From contig JARBJD010000304.1 of NCBI GenBank assembly GCA_033064195.1, forward strand, positions 24,450 to 88,449: a stretch of 64,000 nucleotides of DNA. Reading direction: 5' to 3'. This document shows positions 54,201-63,673 of the stretch, piece after piece (the stretch's first letter is position 1; each line of letters opens with the position of its first letter). The DNA is from Blattamonas nauphoetae (Eukaryota; Preaxostyla; Oxymonadida). The translations under genes were made by a program, and so were the position numbers. Below the pieces are notes generated by a model. The model worked only from the letters and a program-made list of their open reading frames with translations. It was not told the DNA's origin and did not search any database.

Positions 54201-54558
54201 AGATGGCCAGCGATGGATGGCACCAGAAGTGTTGCAGGAGAATTGGAAACCGACGAAAGAGAATGCTGACCACGGGGCAGTTTTTAGTCTTGGCCTCGTC
54301 TTGTGGGAAATTGAGACTGGTTCTGTGCCCTTCGGGGAAGTTGATGGAGCGACAGCTCAGCGTCGACTGGCATCGTCCGAGAAGCCTCGAATGGAGAAAG
54401 TGAGTGAGTCGATGGAGGCGATCATCGTTCCTTGCCTCTCGCTGGATCCATCACAACGCCCAACACTGAAAACAGTTCTGTCCCAATTGGATGCCCTGAA
54501 CAGCGTTCCTCAACCATCGAACGGGAAGGAAGGGAATGTGATGTCAAAGATTGGATGA
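48256..54558 (+). CDS. Receptor gene B: beta-helix, TM, pseudokinase (2,100 aa)
   Basis: This is an intact single-exon gene with a TGA stop. The signal peptide is MLFICLLTVLLTISA. Residues about 60-560 are short Ser/Cys/Gly-rich beta rungs of a right-handed beta-helix (for example GGAIFLSSIAAAVEIDSCSF). About 560-1410 are Ig-like beta repeats of roughly 100 residues, and about 1410-1775 are a second beta-rich region. A membrane span lies near 1783-1809 (WWIPVIISLSCALLVSLVIV), followed by basic RKRH. The tail (about 1900-2085) has the C-lobe signs of a tyrosine-kinase-like domain (RWMAPE near 1986, FSLGLVLWEIETG, QRPT) but lacks the lysine, HRD and DFG needed for phosphotransfer. I infer a surface recognition or adhesion receptor with a scaffold-type tail. 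It is the uninterrupted paralogue of receptor A and has one fewer internal repeat unit. Confidence 0.9.
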   Translation: MLFICLLTVLLTISASYLQIPSTTVLPLESLIPQQRNTKIILTSKTKSEIVLPIGRYHVSNFDVTSTTLNLNGKQSSIFPSTTNDEAYSENSESNIFADEKEDKRNQLFRISNSTLWMSELTFECASAGSSIATICGSCVRIGVSRVISNSERTPLVIVGGDSGKSSSITIIACSHTSSCFPSLLPLTSLETSDSWMTHKQESHWIDTKVSVTGSKISVLDACLIGGSGALFDFCGLGQTLTDGCSISTTLSSSLLLNTTSSVGSVDVDVNEGERDFGNCWSVSQKMIGSCVSDSTNYLYGTGIRDLNSGGSILCSNTSFTHCTTTTEYSNQHFVEQTNISLANTLHLFSLCTFKECSTTNGGGGAIFLSSIAAAVEIDSCSFDSCSSWLGGAVYFYQPKVLSLSLTISSSSFVKCSSNNNAGGSLFLLEIHTLSISDCVFLDSQTSAFGGAVCISGWDAELSNTGLSNCLFENCSTNMSSSTGGGGALAFDECSSVQFDSLQFRECVAATGNGHDVYCRLTFPGVTLSTTSNCDSTSTPKAERIYPTTSTVGAILPDPSETATILSLDYEHESTTGVIAAKLNKEVTGSLLVLVSNSEGSAQPAGTAPNIGRVLLFSIESSTLGICAVSVGDTGLLQLPLEDYKIVTSSFSKWIVECPTLTSAECVLDETNTRALLILEGSDLEDETFELTLQDDWIFEARFSENKATIDLGAIGVNSRWKETQLFVIMSGKKKVEESIVVLIPLPLSFTIPLAARLTNIEVSELKETQTAVTLSFSSRLLKANQEYEITIEPKDGSERVVMSVTTDNDVLIADQTVKLYPSNGNEEGWKNLIGFGEENEVIGISAKPGDTKYPIQFSSITITTPEEPARVINAGCSTDQPATTIVRIVGSRLIEHETYTLTLSGKPSTDPDSLDVHDTTISVMASSSTEAKSPSLPLSESSSSSLLFGHTYTITAITNGSVTGIVVGTPSFTIRSAPSQPSLTSISCDLKEGDPKAVELSISGSNMPNGEYRLILKNKVSTKETVLKIEIVNSEGRMEIDVFSSSTLEYGAMYEVVSLWSSSVTVALPTDATKRLLEVPEAPARVRSVSCVLAEDLKTHVEVVICGENLPVGEALTVKVKEVDSLGTTTGSEIDIPSTSIASKTSTEGISIEVYEVTSPSLKFGKTYEVSSLTISGTDPFILDDSVRFSVPCEPVRVTSALCTRKDADRVIVSLEGSGFVLGEFYTVLVSGHPIGSPSTPSSSLHNTSFVVIASSSKNAMSSTLQLHPSEGSELKFSYSYRIVGMTNGTEDEDGVIEGGEFETQANIKRDEALITKIEVDSANSLNTSVVIEVSGTNLPSETVGKLTMDASYSFDLSFTSSSFGRSAVIELGVNGSLGFGSEFEITSLTDSNKQPIQIPETTLTTPLKPTKLSLCVCGNEEKAGLEMSGADPETCNSIKAVWNTATSLGILDTTMRIVDSADLSSPLIVTTRVPFNLISFQMEPATLRTSPSSSQSSSVLVSVEEGGLCRLTLLTITADLSVSTFRLVSASKGTVVLQYCSIEGTRPSKSNSEDGSICGWSRGLLELIETDTELNGVTMKEIEVGGIWMKGGKLKVTAGVFSQNGPSLANFTSARQNIHCEGEGTISIDKQTIAETDSMWIDANECSIDGRESLIASPLFVPTLSSDESTVETDKSGKQTVKVVGTTLMPCGLSLEVFEWDSSKNIEGNSVIVDLSPSTATHWNETEITLPFSESEVAKLNRKMEWRGRLVFGNGERTSNWMVVSGLISGNKSLGGTESKWWIPVIISLSCALLVSLVIVVCVCLLRKRHLTRKEHLSNEEMVPAQVEFDEKMEENDSITNPPNSAISSLPSENSKHATLFGETRFASEEVIPPVQSCVEVIVCNENMERSVAVETDTLFNALHNPHTTRCVEKRKVGQAIARGLVSLVEMNVIADVLSRLSPHWVLFDKNDRVSLKTRENQSVIVGGSVIGEGGRKTSEDGQRWMAPEVLQENWKPTKENADHGAVFSLGLVLWEIETGSVPFGEVDGATAQRRLASSEKPRMEKVSESMEAIIVPCLSLDPSQRPTLKTVLSQLDALNSVPQPSNGKEGNVMSKIG

Positions 54559-54878
54559 CTCTTCCATCCACCCATTTCACTCTCAGAAAAACCACGCTCT
54601 TCTTCATTGGATAACGTCTTCATTTTCAAATCTCTGTATTTTCATCTTCATTCGTACATTCACACACTGTCGACACATATAGGGGGTTTACTAAGTATGT
54701 CCCCTCGAGTTTTCTCGCTGTCGACCAGGTCAATTGAGTTAATTTTTTGTCAAGAGTCTTACACTGAGTCAATTCATATTTTAAGCAAAGATTTTCAATA
54801 TCGTATTCATTAAGTCACTCAAATCGCACAAATCTCAAAATGATTCACTGATTTTTCATTCTATGTGAAACGATAGCT
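54559..54878. other. 3' flank of receptor B
   Basis: The first 60-80 bp match the start of receptor A's 3' flank ('ccatccacccatttcact'). The remainder is AT-rich with no supportable gene, and the foldback element is inserted at 54879. Confidence 0.5.
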
Positions 54879-55767
54879 CAGTCACGGACAAAAGTTTACG
54901 GGCACCCAGGTCTGCATTTATGAACAGGTGATTTTTTCTCATTTTTTCTTAACCACTTCACCCCATTGAAAGACAACAATTTTTCAAATATAAAACCAAA
55001 TAAGTGTAGTGAAGTGAAAATCGAGATGTTCGACTGATGTGCCCTGGGAGGCACATCCGATCGCGGCCATCACGAAATGTCTCCTCTTCCGAGAAGAGGA
55101 GATGTGACCTGTATAGTCTGTTCCTCCAGTAAGAACCGATTGGTTCCTCTCCGTACTGAGATCCTGGAGGATCTGTGACAAAAAAGTGCATTTCCTTTCT
55201 TCCTCATCTCTGTTCAACTCACGGTGTAACTCTACCAACCTCTCTAACTGGTTGTGAGAATGCTTATTATACCCCTGTCCGACGCGGTGCTGACAAATGT
55301 GGAAGATTGGAATGCATGCGAACTTCTCCGAATCTCGAAATCTCTGCAGCATGTCAGTGTTTGTGAGATGAATAAAGAAATATCTTTATTTGAGTCAGAC
55401 AAATCGTTTGGTAGAGTTACACCGTGAGTTGAACAGAGATGAGGAAGAAAGGAAATGCACTTTTTTGTCACAGATCCTCCAGGATCTCAGTACGGAGAGG
55501 AACCAATCGGTTCTTACTGGAGGAACAGACTATACAGGTCACATCTCCTCTTCTCGGAAGAGGAGACATTTCGTGATGGCCGCGATCGGATGTGCCTCCC
55601 AGGGCACATCAGTCGAACATCTCGATTTTCACTTCACCACACTAATTTAGTTTTATATTTGAAAAATTGTTGTCTTTCAATGGGGTGAAGTGGTTAAGAA
55701 AAAATGAGAAAAAATCACCTGTTCATAAATGCAGACCTGGGTGCCCGTAAACTTTTGTCCGTGACTG
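54879..55767. mobile_element. Complete 889-bp foldback element, 360-bp inverted arms
   Basis: The left arm 54879-55238 is the inverse of 55408-55767 with very few differences, leaving a 169-bp unique centre. The ends are CAGTCACGGACAAAAGT. GCT occurs on both sides (54876-54878 and 55768-55770) and may be a 3-bp target duplication. Because the arms are inverted copies, each encodes the same 77-codon frame (LYRSHLLFSEEE...). A relative of that frame survives in the copy at 1-660, so the arm may derive from a former coding region. There is no transposase, so it is non-autonomous. Strong hairpin potential may make it hard to sequence or replicate. Confidence 0.92.
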
Positions 55768-57227
55768 GCTGTGTCAAACTTCTAATTGGAGTGATTATCA
55801 CCTTTTTCTCTTGATTTTTGCTCTAAACATGCAAAAAAGTCAGATAGATTCGCTGATCTGGTCGAAACAGTGGATTTCGTTCTGACATCACTCGAATGTT
55901 TGTTCAACTCATTTGACTCTATGAATCACCTATTTTATCCACTTTAAAAATAGGTGAAGTTATGAATTAGAAGAAAAGGACCTTTGATCGCAGTCTCTGG
56001 CACTCTTTTTGATTTCACACGGCAAAACTCTAACCAAGAATGCAAAAAGTTACATTTGAGGAAACGTGTGAAGTTTCACGTTTTTCCAGAAATTCCATCT
56101 CATTCTTTAAACTTCAACACAGTACTATCAGAATCGAAGTCTTGTGAGAATCACTCTGGAAAGTGAACGAGATCAGATTTGAATCGACTCTCTGATGAAG
56201 AATGACAAACTTTCCTTGTTTTAACCTCACTTTTTAGAATGTATTGGACGATAGACATCTGTCATGTTGTCCTGTCATGATTGTCAAGGATCCTCCGGTT
56301 CTCTCCAACCAAGATGATATGGGACAATATTTTTGAGATCATCGATCGCAATGGAAAAAGTTCGAGCGACATTTCGATTTTCAAATATCCTTTTATCCTT
56401 CACACATTCAGATTGATTGCATTTCTAAATGGAGATTCCAGACGTTCTGACCTCCAAAGTCGTTCTGTCAATGAACGTTGTGTGATCAACAGGCATCTGA
56501 GTAGTCCCATCAAAATAGGTAAAACTGGGATCAATTGATGTCAGTGCCTAAATTTGTACTGAGATCATATTTCAACTCTTTTCCTTTGAGATTTTCTCAT
56601 TATCACTTCATTAATCATGTTCAATTCACTTCTTGTTTTCACATAATGCTCTTCAATATTTCAGACAGCTCTTATTTCCCAAAAACACGCACGATCACAA
56701 TCACCAACACTTCTTTTTTCGATGTATTCCCTTCATTGACTTTTGTCAGTGAGAAAAAACCATCAAAGAAGACATAATAACGCATTATCGACTTGTTTTT
56801 ATAATTATTGTTGTAGAACAAACTGAAACAGCAGCACCCAAAGTTTGCATTTTCATGATCTATGAAGTGACCATTTTCCTTTTTACTTTTTTTTCCATTC
56901 AAATATCATATATAAGAAGACTTTTTTGAAATGAAAGAAACGAAATGGTATTGTAGGTATTTAGTGGGATCAGATCCGACTGGGATCACTGGGATCAAAT
57001 CAGAAGCCTGGTGATCAAACCATAATCGTGCGTTTTTGTCTATCTTCTCTGATTGAATCGTTTTTTTTCGATTTTGCTGCCTGTGAAATATATCGTTGTC
57101 ACGAATGAAAGAGTTTTCAATAAATGTTGTTCATGATTGTTCATCTACTTAGTCATTTCAAATCAATCCGTTTCAATGATGCAAAAGACAACGTATTCTG
57201 GAACTATGTGCACAGTTTCAGTAAAAC
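55768..57227. other. AT-rich intergenic stretch
   Basis: I see nothing supportable here. All open frames are under 100 codons and unlike proteins. There are scattered 'gatca' clusters near 56970-57020. Confidence 0.5.
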
Positions 57228-59040
57228 ATGGTTCATGGAACCAATACAGTGAAATGGATTAAAGATGAATATGTGTTCTTCGACGCCTGGAGTGCTTATG
57301 TGCCCTCGCCGTTGTTTTCGGAAGCACGCATGTTGCCGGAGCAATTATCGAAAAGCTGTCGCCTCTGCGCGTCTCTTGAAACTGCATTGGACGCTGTTCT
57401 GGCCGCTCTCCGCGGTCCGTCGGTGGATGGCACAGAAAACAGGAATTTGGGAACTTTGGATTGCCTCTGCTGTTGTCGTTTGGTCTGCTGTCCCTTCTCC
57501 ACCGCCGAACGTGGTGTCGCTGTTTGACGAGCTGGTTCTGCCGTTTCTGTCCTCTTCCGATCGATGCTGTCATTCTTCCACTCGTTGCTCGCTTTCTTCT
57601 CGCCGAACATGCCGTCGCTGGTATTCCCTGCTCTGCACTCGCTGAGCCATCTGCACGCCACTGCTAGGTGTTGTGCATGGGGTTCTGGCGACGTCCTCGG
57701 AAACGCTGTTGCAGATGAACTTTCTGCTGTTCTGGTCTGAACTGCAGACGGCACTGAGCAGTTTCGCTTCGTCGATCGAGCAAGACGCGTCGCTTCATGT
57801 TTCGCAGCCTCTTTCGGAGTTGGTGGAGGAGTGGGTTGTGGAGGAAGGCCTGCGTGCGATGTGTGCGTTGGAGCTGTTTCACTTTGTGTTGGCGTTGGAC
57901 GGAGACAAACAGTCGGAGCTGTCGAAACTGCTGCACACCGACTCGATCTGCACGGAGTTCATTTTGCTGGCGAATCAGCTGGTGACTTCACTGCGCACGT
58001 TCTTCGAAGCTGACCGCTCTGTCGCCCCCACTCGCCACACCCGCCCTTCCTCGCTAACTTCCGAAGCCCCCGCACGCAGCCGCACTGCTTGTCGATTGGA
58101 TTGTGACAGGCTGTTCCAGACGAATGTTGTTCTTTCGGAAGGAGGAGCTACGATTGTTCGGATTGAGTTTGGGATGCTTCTCCAAACACTCTGCTGGTTT
58201 GTTCATCTGTCGCTGGTGAAGCTGGACGCTCTGATGCAGCTGCTTCATCTGACGCTGTCGTCGTTCATCCCACACCCTCTCGCAAATCTGGTGCCCACAT
58301 TCGCACCTGAGCACGAGCCTCGCCAGATCGGGCCGAAGATCCGGCACTTCCTTCTGTCGCCGTGGGTGGAGACAGGGCGGAGTGGAGAAGGGTTGGTAGG
58401 GGCTGAGGGGCGGGCGTTCCCGCTGAGTCTGAGTGTGGAAGTGTCGACGACTGCGATTGTGTTGATTCTGATTCACAAAATTCACCGAAAACCTTCGAAC
58501 CAGCGATTCTGGGCACGGCTCTGCCTTTGCTGTTGTCGGTGCGTCTGTTGTCGCCGTCGATGGATGTGTGCTGGCAGATGTGGCATCGGAAGAGAGGAGG
58601 TATGCGACTTTGCGATTCTCTCGTTGTTGGACTTGACCACTTCGTAGATTATCTCCACATGCGACGGCACAGAACTAAATTGGTGGAAAGTGTGAATTGG
58701 ATTGTGGTGTTGGGGAGGTGGTGGACGATGTGGTTTGTGGGAATGAAGTTGGAGAGCGCGAACTGAACGAGCTGTCCAAATTGAAGATCCCGTCGCTGCT
58801 CAGCCCTCTCTTCCCCATCATCACATCCACCACTCGCAGCATCAGCCGCTTTGCCTGAAGTCCCTCGCTTCGTTTCTATCATCACTCGGTGCTGTTCACT
58901 GATGAGGTTCTGATGTCGCTGGCTCGGATTCTGCGCTCGCTGCTTGGGACGTTCGACGATAAGTGGAGGACAATCGAGTCGATTTTCATTTCTGTGTGGA
59001 CGTTGTTGCTCATAGTGATTGGAGGAGTGAGTTCAGCAGA
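57228..59040 (+). pseudogene. Large helical-protein gene, broken by frameshifts or introns
   Basis: Leu-rich helical coding sequence extends through several frames: 57265-57560 (SLFDELVLPFLSSSDR), about 57563-57660 (FHSLLAFFSPNMPSLVF), a 324-codon frame at 57673-58647 (strong until about 58400, e.g. LRAMCALELFHFVLALDGDK), about 58500-58760 in another frame (ILGTALPLLLSVRLLSPSM), and 58890-59040 (DEVLMSLARILRSLLGTFDD). The GC content and codon use are higher than in the flanks. It resembles a HEAT-like scaffold protein, family unknown. The shifts between segments could be short introns, but I cannot place convincing splice pairs for all of them. Confidence 0.4.
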
Positions 59041-59051
59041 AAGAAGAAACT

Positions 59052-59856
59052 GACGAGAATGATCGTGTCGACAGGGCTGTTGGAGATGTTTGGAGAATAC
59101 ATCAATCGCTTCTGGACGACACAGATTAAAGGCGAAGTCCTTCGCATTGTCCCAATACTCCAGCGTCGTGTTCTCGTCGAAATGTGAGTCTTCAAAGAAA
59201 ATCAGGTCTGGCTGATTGAAGTTGTGTGTGCCGCCTCTTTCAGCGGCTGTGTTCTTCCGAAAGATGCATCGGTGGAAAGTGTGGTCGGAATAATGCGTTG
59301 AGATGCACCTCCCTTCTTCCCTGCCTAGTTGTTCTCGAAAAGCGAGTCGAAGGCACGGAGGACGTGAAACGTTCCACTTACTAAAAACAACACCGCTCCC
59401 AGAAAATGTCTGATCGGAGAACTGGCAGTTGGAGACTTGAATGAAGGCAATTGAATCAGCTTCTTGAAGTGTCCGAGTTCGCGAGGCTCCATCCAGCGAT
59501 GTGAATTCGGAGTTCGAATCATCTGTGCTCACAGAATGATGAGTGATGATCTGGTGTTCGCTGTCGGGAAGAGTGGTGGCTTTGTCACACGAGATATTGG
59601 ACGAATCAATGACGAGGCGAGGATTGGGGTTCAGATTTCCTCGCAGGTCCATCAGAAAAACATGATGTTTTGTGCAGTTGATTGCGAACGTGGTGCGTGT
59701 GGTGGACCACAATCGGCGATGCCAGCTGGCCCAGTCGGAGAACAGAGTCCTAAATGACACACAGGATGTCTCCACAATCGCACATCGCGACGGCGAGGAC
59801 AGTGTCGGAGAGGGGATGGCCAGCTTTTGCGTTCGTGCAACCAAGAGACTCCACAT
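59052..59856 (-). pseudogene. Fragment of a beta-helix surface protein
   Basis: A minus-strand frame of 324 codons runs to 58882, but only the part above about 59050 looks like beta-helix protein (FIQVSNCQFSDQTFSGSGV, HRCIFRKNTAAERGGTHNF, DSHFDENTTLEYWDN). The last 50 or so codons are the antisense of the helical gene's coding sequence. No signal peptide, membrane span or kinase-like tail follows. I read it as a truncated piece of a receptor-type gene fused by rearrangement to the end of the neighbouring gene. The 59857-60300 stretch upstream holds no clear gene. Confidence 0.45.
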
Positions 59857-60314
59857 CGAAAATCAGAGCGTCAAGCGAAAGCGTTGAGTTCACAATATTA
59901 AAAGGCAGTTCTGATGAGTCCTGAGCCGAGAAACTTCACTTGAGATGGGTTGCTCTCTGTTGAGTCGCACGAGTGTTGACTTCGTGATTGATGTTCTTGT
60001 TTCTCCCTTCAGTGTGAGGTCCACAGATTCAAAATGTTGGAATGCTCATCCGTTCTGCTTGTTCTCGAGTCTGATGATAGGTTGCGAATCATACCCGTGT
60101 CTCTGCCTCCTTGATTCCTGCCAGAACCCGAAGAGAAAGAAAATGACGGATAGAAGGGAGGAAATGAACTGCCGAAGGTGTTGTGTGCAGATGGGATGCG
60201 GCGAAAGGCCCTTCTTCTGTCGATCAGCCCTCACAAAAGTGGCAATTGTTTCGATGTCGCCTGTGGAGAGGAGTGAGGCATCAAAGGAAGAGCTGGATCG
60301 AAGTCCTTCCTCCC

Positions 60315-61436
60315 TTACCATCGATACTCTTCGCAACGAACGAGTCCTGCTCGTCCAGAGACTCGCTGCGGGGGAGTGCGGCGAAGGAGTCGTGCTGCCA
60401 GCGGGTGGAGATGCAGACGAGCCGCGGTTGCCAGGCGTGGTCGGTGTCTGGTCAGCCCGATCGCGTGTCGACTGTTTCCAGTTTTGACGAGTTCTTCGGT
60501 GTTGACCAGAATCTGCTCTGGTTCAGATAAGACTGCGACCGCAGCGTCGAGAGCGACAGCGCGTTCGTCAGCCTCACGAAGTGCTGAATCTGCGGCGAAA
60601 TCGGCGGGTTGGCAGGAATATCGTCGTTTTCTCTTTTGGACTTTCGCGTGCTTGTATCGCCACCGTTTCTCTTGGAGGGGACAACAAAGAGCGACGAAGA
60701 GATCGAGTTTTGGAGGAGGTCCGTTTGGTTCGGAAAGAAGAGGGGGTGTCCCGAATGCGTGGGTGGATGAACAGATACTGGAAAGGGGAAAGAGACGGGA
60801 CAATGGGTGGATCTGGCGCTGGAGAATCAGTAGGTAGACGAGATCTGAAAGAGATGGGGATGGTTGTGATTGTTTGGTCGGAGAGACAGATGAAACCGGT
60901 TGAGGTGGGGTGGGGAGGGACTCTGTCGTCGAGAGAGACGTATTGCTGGGAGAATCGTGAGAAATGATGGAGACGGTCATCGACGTGCATTGTTCCTTAC
61001 TATAGTGATATTCGTGATGGCCATTCGGTTTTTCTTGTTTTGATTGTATTTCGGGTGATGTTGACCTGAATTCCAGTAATTGACGTGCTCGTCCGCGAGT
61101 CACCGCGCGATGGAAATGGTGAAACAAGTCTGATAAACTACAGTTGAACAAACCGGCTTATTCTGAAAAATAGCCATCCACACGATGATCCAAGTTCCAC
61201 AAACTTGTAATAAACACATTTTTCAACATCCGAATATATCGGACGAGATCCTCCCGAGTCAAGATCGTGTGGTAAACTGGCGGTTGTCCCGTCTGCTTCG
61301 TCGAGTATCTTCTGACCGTGTGGTTGGCAATAAAGTTGTACGCGCTCAACGTGAAGAGCTTCATCGGAAGAATGGGTGGAGAGGGAGAGGGCTCGACTCT
61401 TTGTGAACAAGAACCCAGCCTTCGCAACTTTCGCAT
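60315..61436 (-). pseudogene. Unrecognised gene with a likely intron donor and an in-frame TAA
   Basis: Minus-strand coding-like sequence starts near 61436 (DLVRYIRMLKNVFITSLWNL), meets a TAA at 61160-61158, and continues in the same frame (LFNCSLSDLFHHFHRAVTRG), a Ser/Pro-rich linker, then an acidic helical part (ADERAVALDAAVAVLSEPEQ). A second frame at about 60445-60320 (AWQPRLVCISTRWQHDSFAA) ends at GGTAAGG (60319-60313), a textbook 5' splice site. The gene is therefore probably intron-bearing, and the TAA may be a lesion. No family is recognised. Confidence 0.35.
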
Positions 61437-61632
61437 GTCTCAGCTGAAGCTGTGAAGAGGCGTCCATCCCAGTGCTGTTGTATGAACACAGCAGGTCTGG
61501 GTCGAGAAACTGGTTTTGGGGAGATCGATGGGAAGATGCAGAACGGAATGAAATGCGCGTCAGCTACCGGGATCTTCGCGTTGATGTAATTCCTCAGAAG
61601 TGTGATTCTGTGGAAGGGAGGTCAGGATCAAC

Positions 61633-62338
61633 TCAAGAAGGGAAGAGTTCAGAGTGTGGTCTGACAGACGGTGCATCAGAAAAGTGGCGATGAGGAGGAA
61701 GAACAGCTTTGTTCAGGCGAATGAGGGGTGGTCGAGGAGAGCAATGCGGGAGGAACGACGAAGGGTTACATTGGTCTTGCAAAGAAAGAGGTGGATGAGA
61801 GTCAAATCCCGAAATGGACGGAAGTGTCATATTTGGCGTATTTTTAAGGAAAGAATAGAGTCAAGAATGTGTTGGAGGAATGGAGGGTCGTTCGAAGGAA
61901 GCGGAGGGTGAGTAAACCCGAGTTGGAGAAGAAAGAGAACCTGCTGATGACTTGTGACGACAAAATGGTACGTATGTACACGGAGTTGCTGGAGGAGAGA
62001 AGAGGGATGGGTATGATATTATTTTGGTGAAGACTGTGATGATGAACATGAAAGGGAATTGAGGAGGATGAGACGAAGCAAACGACGTTGGGTCCTGGAG
62101 CGAAGAGTAAGGATTGAACAGCCGAAAGAGGGAGATAATTGGAGGTATAGAGAAGATATTAGAGGCAGAGACATAACTGAACTCAATTTGGAAGGGTTGT
62201 AGTTGTTGTTGAATGGTATTGAGATCGTTGGGTGGTTGAACGTGACCTAGATCAGAATCATCAAAGTTGACTATCTCGAATGGAACATCTTCAGCATGTG
62301 TTTCAATAATGGTTTGTTCAGGGGAATATCAAGGCCGG
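61633..62338 (-). pseudogene. Ser/Pro-rich reading frame with an in-frame TGA
   Basis: A minus-strand frame without a clear ATG runs from about 62338 to a TGA at 61863-61861. It is acidic then Gln-rich (EIVNFDDSDLGHVQPPNDL) and then Ser/Pro-rich. The same frame stays open beyond the TGA from 61860 to 61633, still Ser/Pro-rich. It may be the low-complexity N-terminal part of the gene at 60315-61436. I do not recognise it. Confidence 0.25.
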
Positions 62339-62825
62339 CTTGGGAAATTGTGGGCGAACACGACTGAGCCATCGGGGAACTGATCCCAGGAGACGAAGAT
62401 GGAACAATATGTTCAATTGAAGGTGAATGAGTTTGTGGTGGAGACGAAACTGTGGTTGGAGAGGCAGACTGACCATTTGAGATCGATTATTGTTGGTGAA
62501 GGGTGTGGATGTCCCCATTCGTGATTGCGGTCACAGTAGTTGCTTTGTATTGAACTGTGTGATTCAGGGAGGAGATTTGTTAGTCTTGAATGGCCTTCCT
62601 CATCATTGGCGGAGACCCTTTGATTTGAACATCACAGATTTGAAACGATATCAACTTTGTGTGTTTATAACGTCTCTTCGGGAGACTTCGCACGGACGGG
62701 GAGTTGTTATCCATTGGAAGTGGCGGGAGACCAGTTCAGATAATAAGCGACAGGATGGGTTTGCGATGAGAGTTGAGTGCTTTGTTATCTCTCGTCCAAG
62801 AGCTATGATTGTCGGAGAAGATTGG

Positions 62826-63673
62826 GATGGGTGGAGGGAGGAAGGAGGTGAATTTGCGATGGGTGGAGGGAGGAAGGAGGTGAATTTGGGATGGGTGGAG
62901 GGAGGAGGAGGTCAATTTGTGATGGGTGGAGGGAGGAAGGAGGTGAATTTGTGATGGGTGGAGGGAGGAAGGAGGTGAATTTGCGATGGGTGGAGGGAGG
63001 AAGGAGGTGAATTGTGATGGGTGGAGGGAGGAAGGAGGTGAATTTGTGGATGGGTGGAGGGAGGAAGGAGGTGAATTTGCGATGGGTGGAGGGAGGAAGG
63101 AGGTGAATTTGCGATGGGTGGAGGGAGGAAGGAGGTGAATTTGTGATGGGTGGAGGGAGGAAGGAGGTGGAATTTGTGATGGGTGGAGGGAGGAAGGAGT
63201 GTGAATTTTGCGATGGGTGGAGGGAGGGAAGGAGGTGAATTTGCGATGGGTAGAGGAGGAAGGAGGTGAATTTGCGATGGGTGGAGGGAGGAAGGAGGTA
63301 GATTTGCGATGGGTGGAGGAGGGAGGAAGGAGGTGAATTTGCGATGGGTGGAGGGAGGAAGGTGGTGCGATGGGTGGAGGAGGAAGAGGTGAATTTGTGA
63401 TGGGTGGAGGGAGGAAGAGGGAGTGAATTTGGTACGATGGGTGGAGGAGGGAGGAAGGAGGTGAATTTGCGATGGGTGGAGGGAGGAAGGGAGGTGAATT
63501 TGTGATGGGTGGAGGGAGGAAGGAGGTGGGTGTGATGGGTGGAGGGAGGAAGGAGGTGGTACGATGGGTGGAGGGAGGAAGGAGGTGAATTTGCGATGGG
63601 TAGAGGGAGGAAGGAGTGAATTTGCGATGGGTGGAGGGAGGAAGGAGGTAGATTTGCGATGGGTGGGAGGGAG
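62826..63673 (+). repeat. 32-bp minisatellite, about 26 units
   Basis: The unit is gatgggtggagggaggaagg plus aggtgaatttgc, repeated imperfectly with 1-4 bp indels and t/c, g/a variants at its last positions. The strand is purine-rich. Because 32 is not a multiple of three, the long Pro/Ser frame on the opposite strand (62736-63680) is a by-product of the array, not a gene. Confidence 0.93.

Noticed and set aside
54958..55688. Mirror-image 77-codon ORFs in the foldback arms as two genes
   Set aside because: They are the same sequence read from the two inverted arms; without coding evidence they are treated as part of the element.
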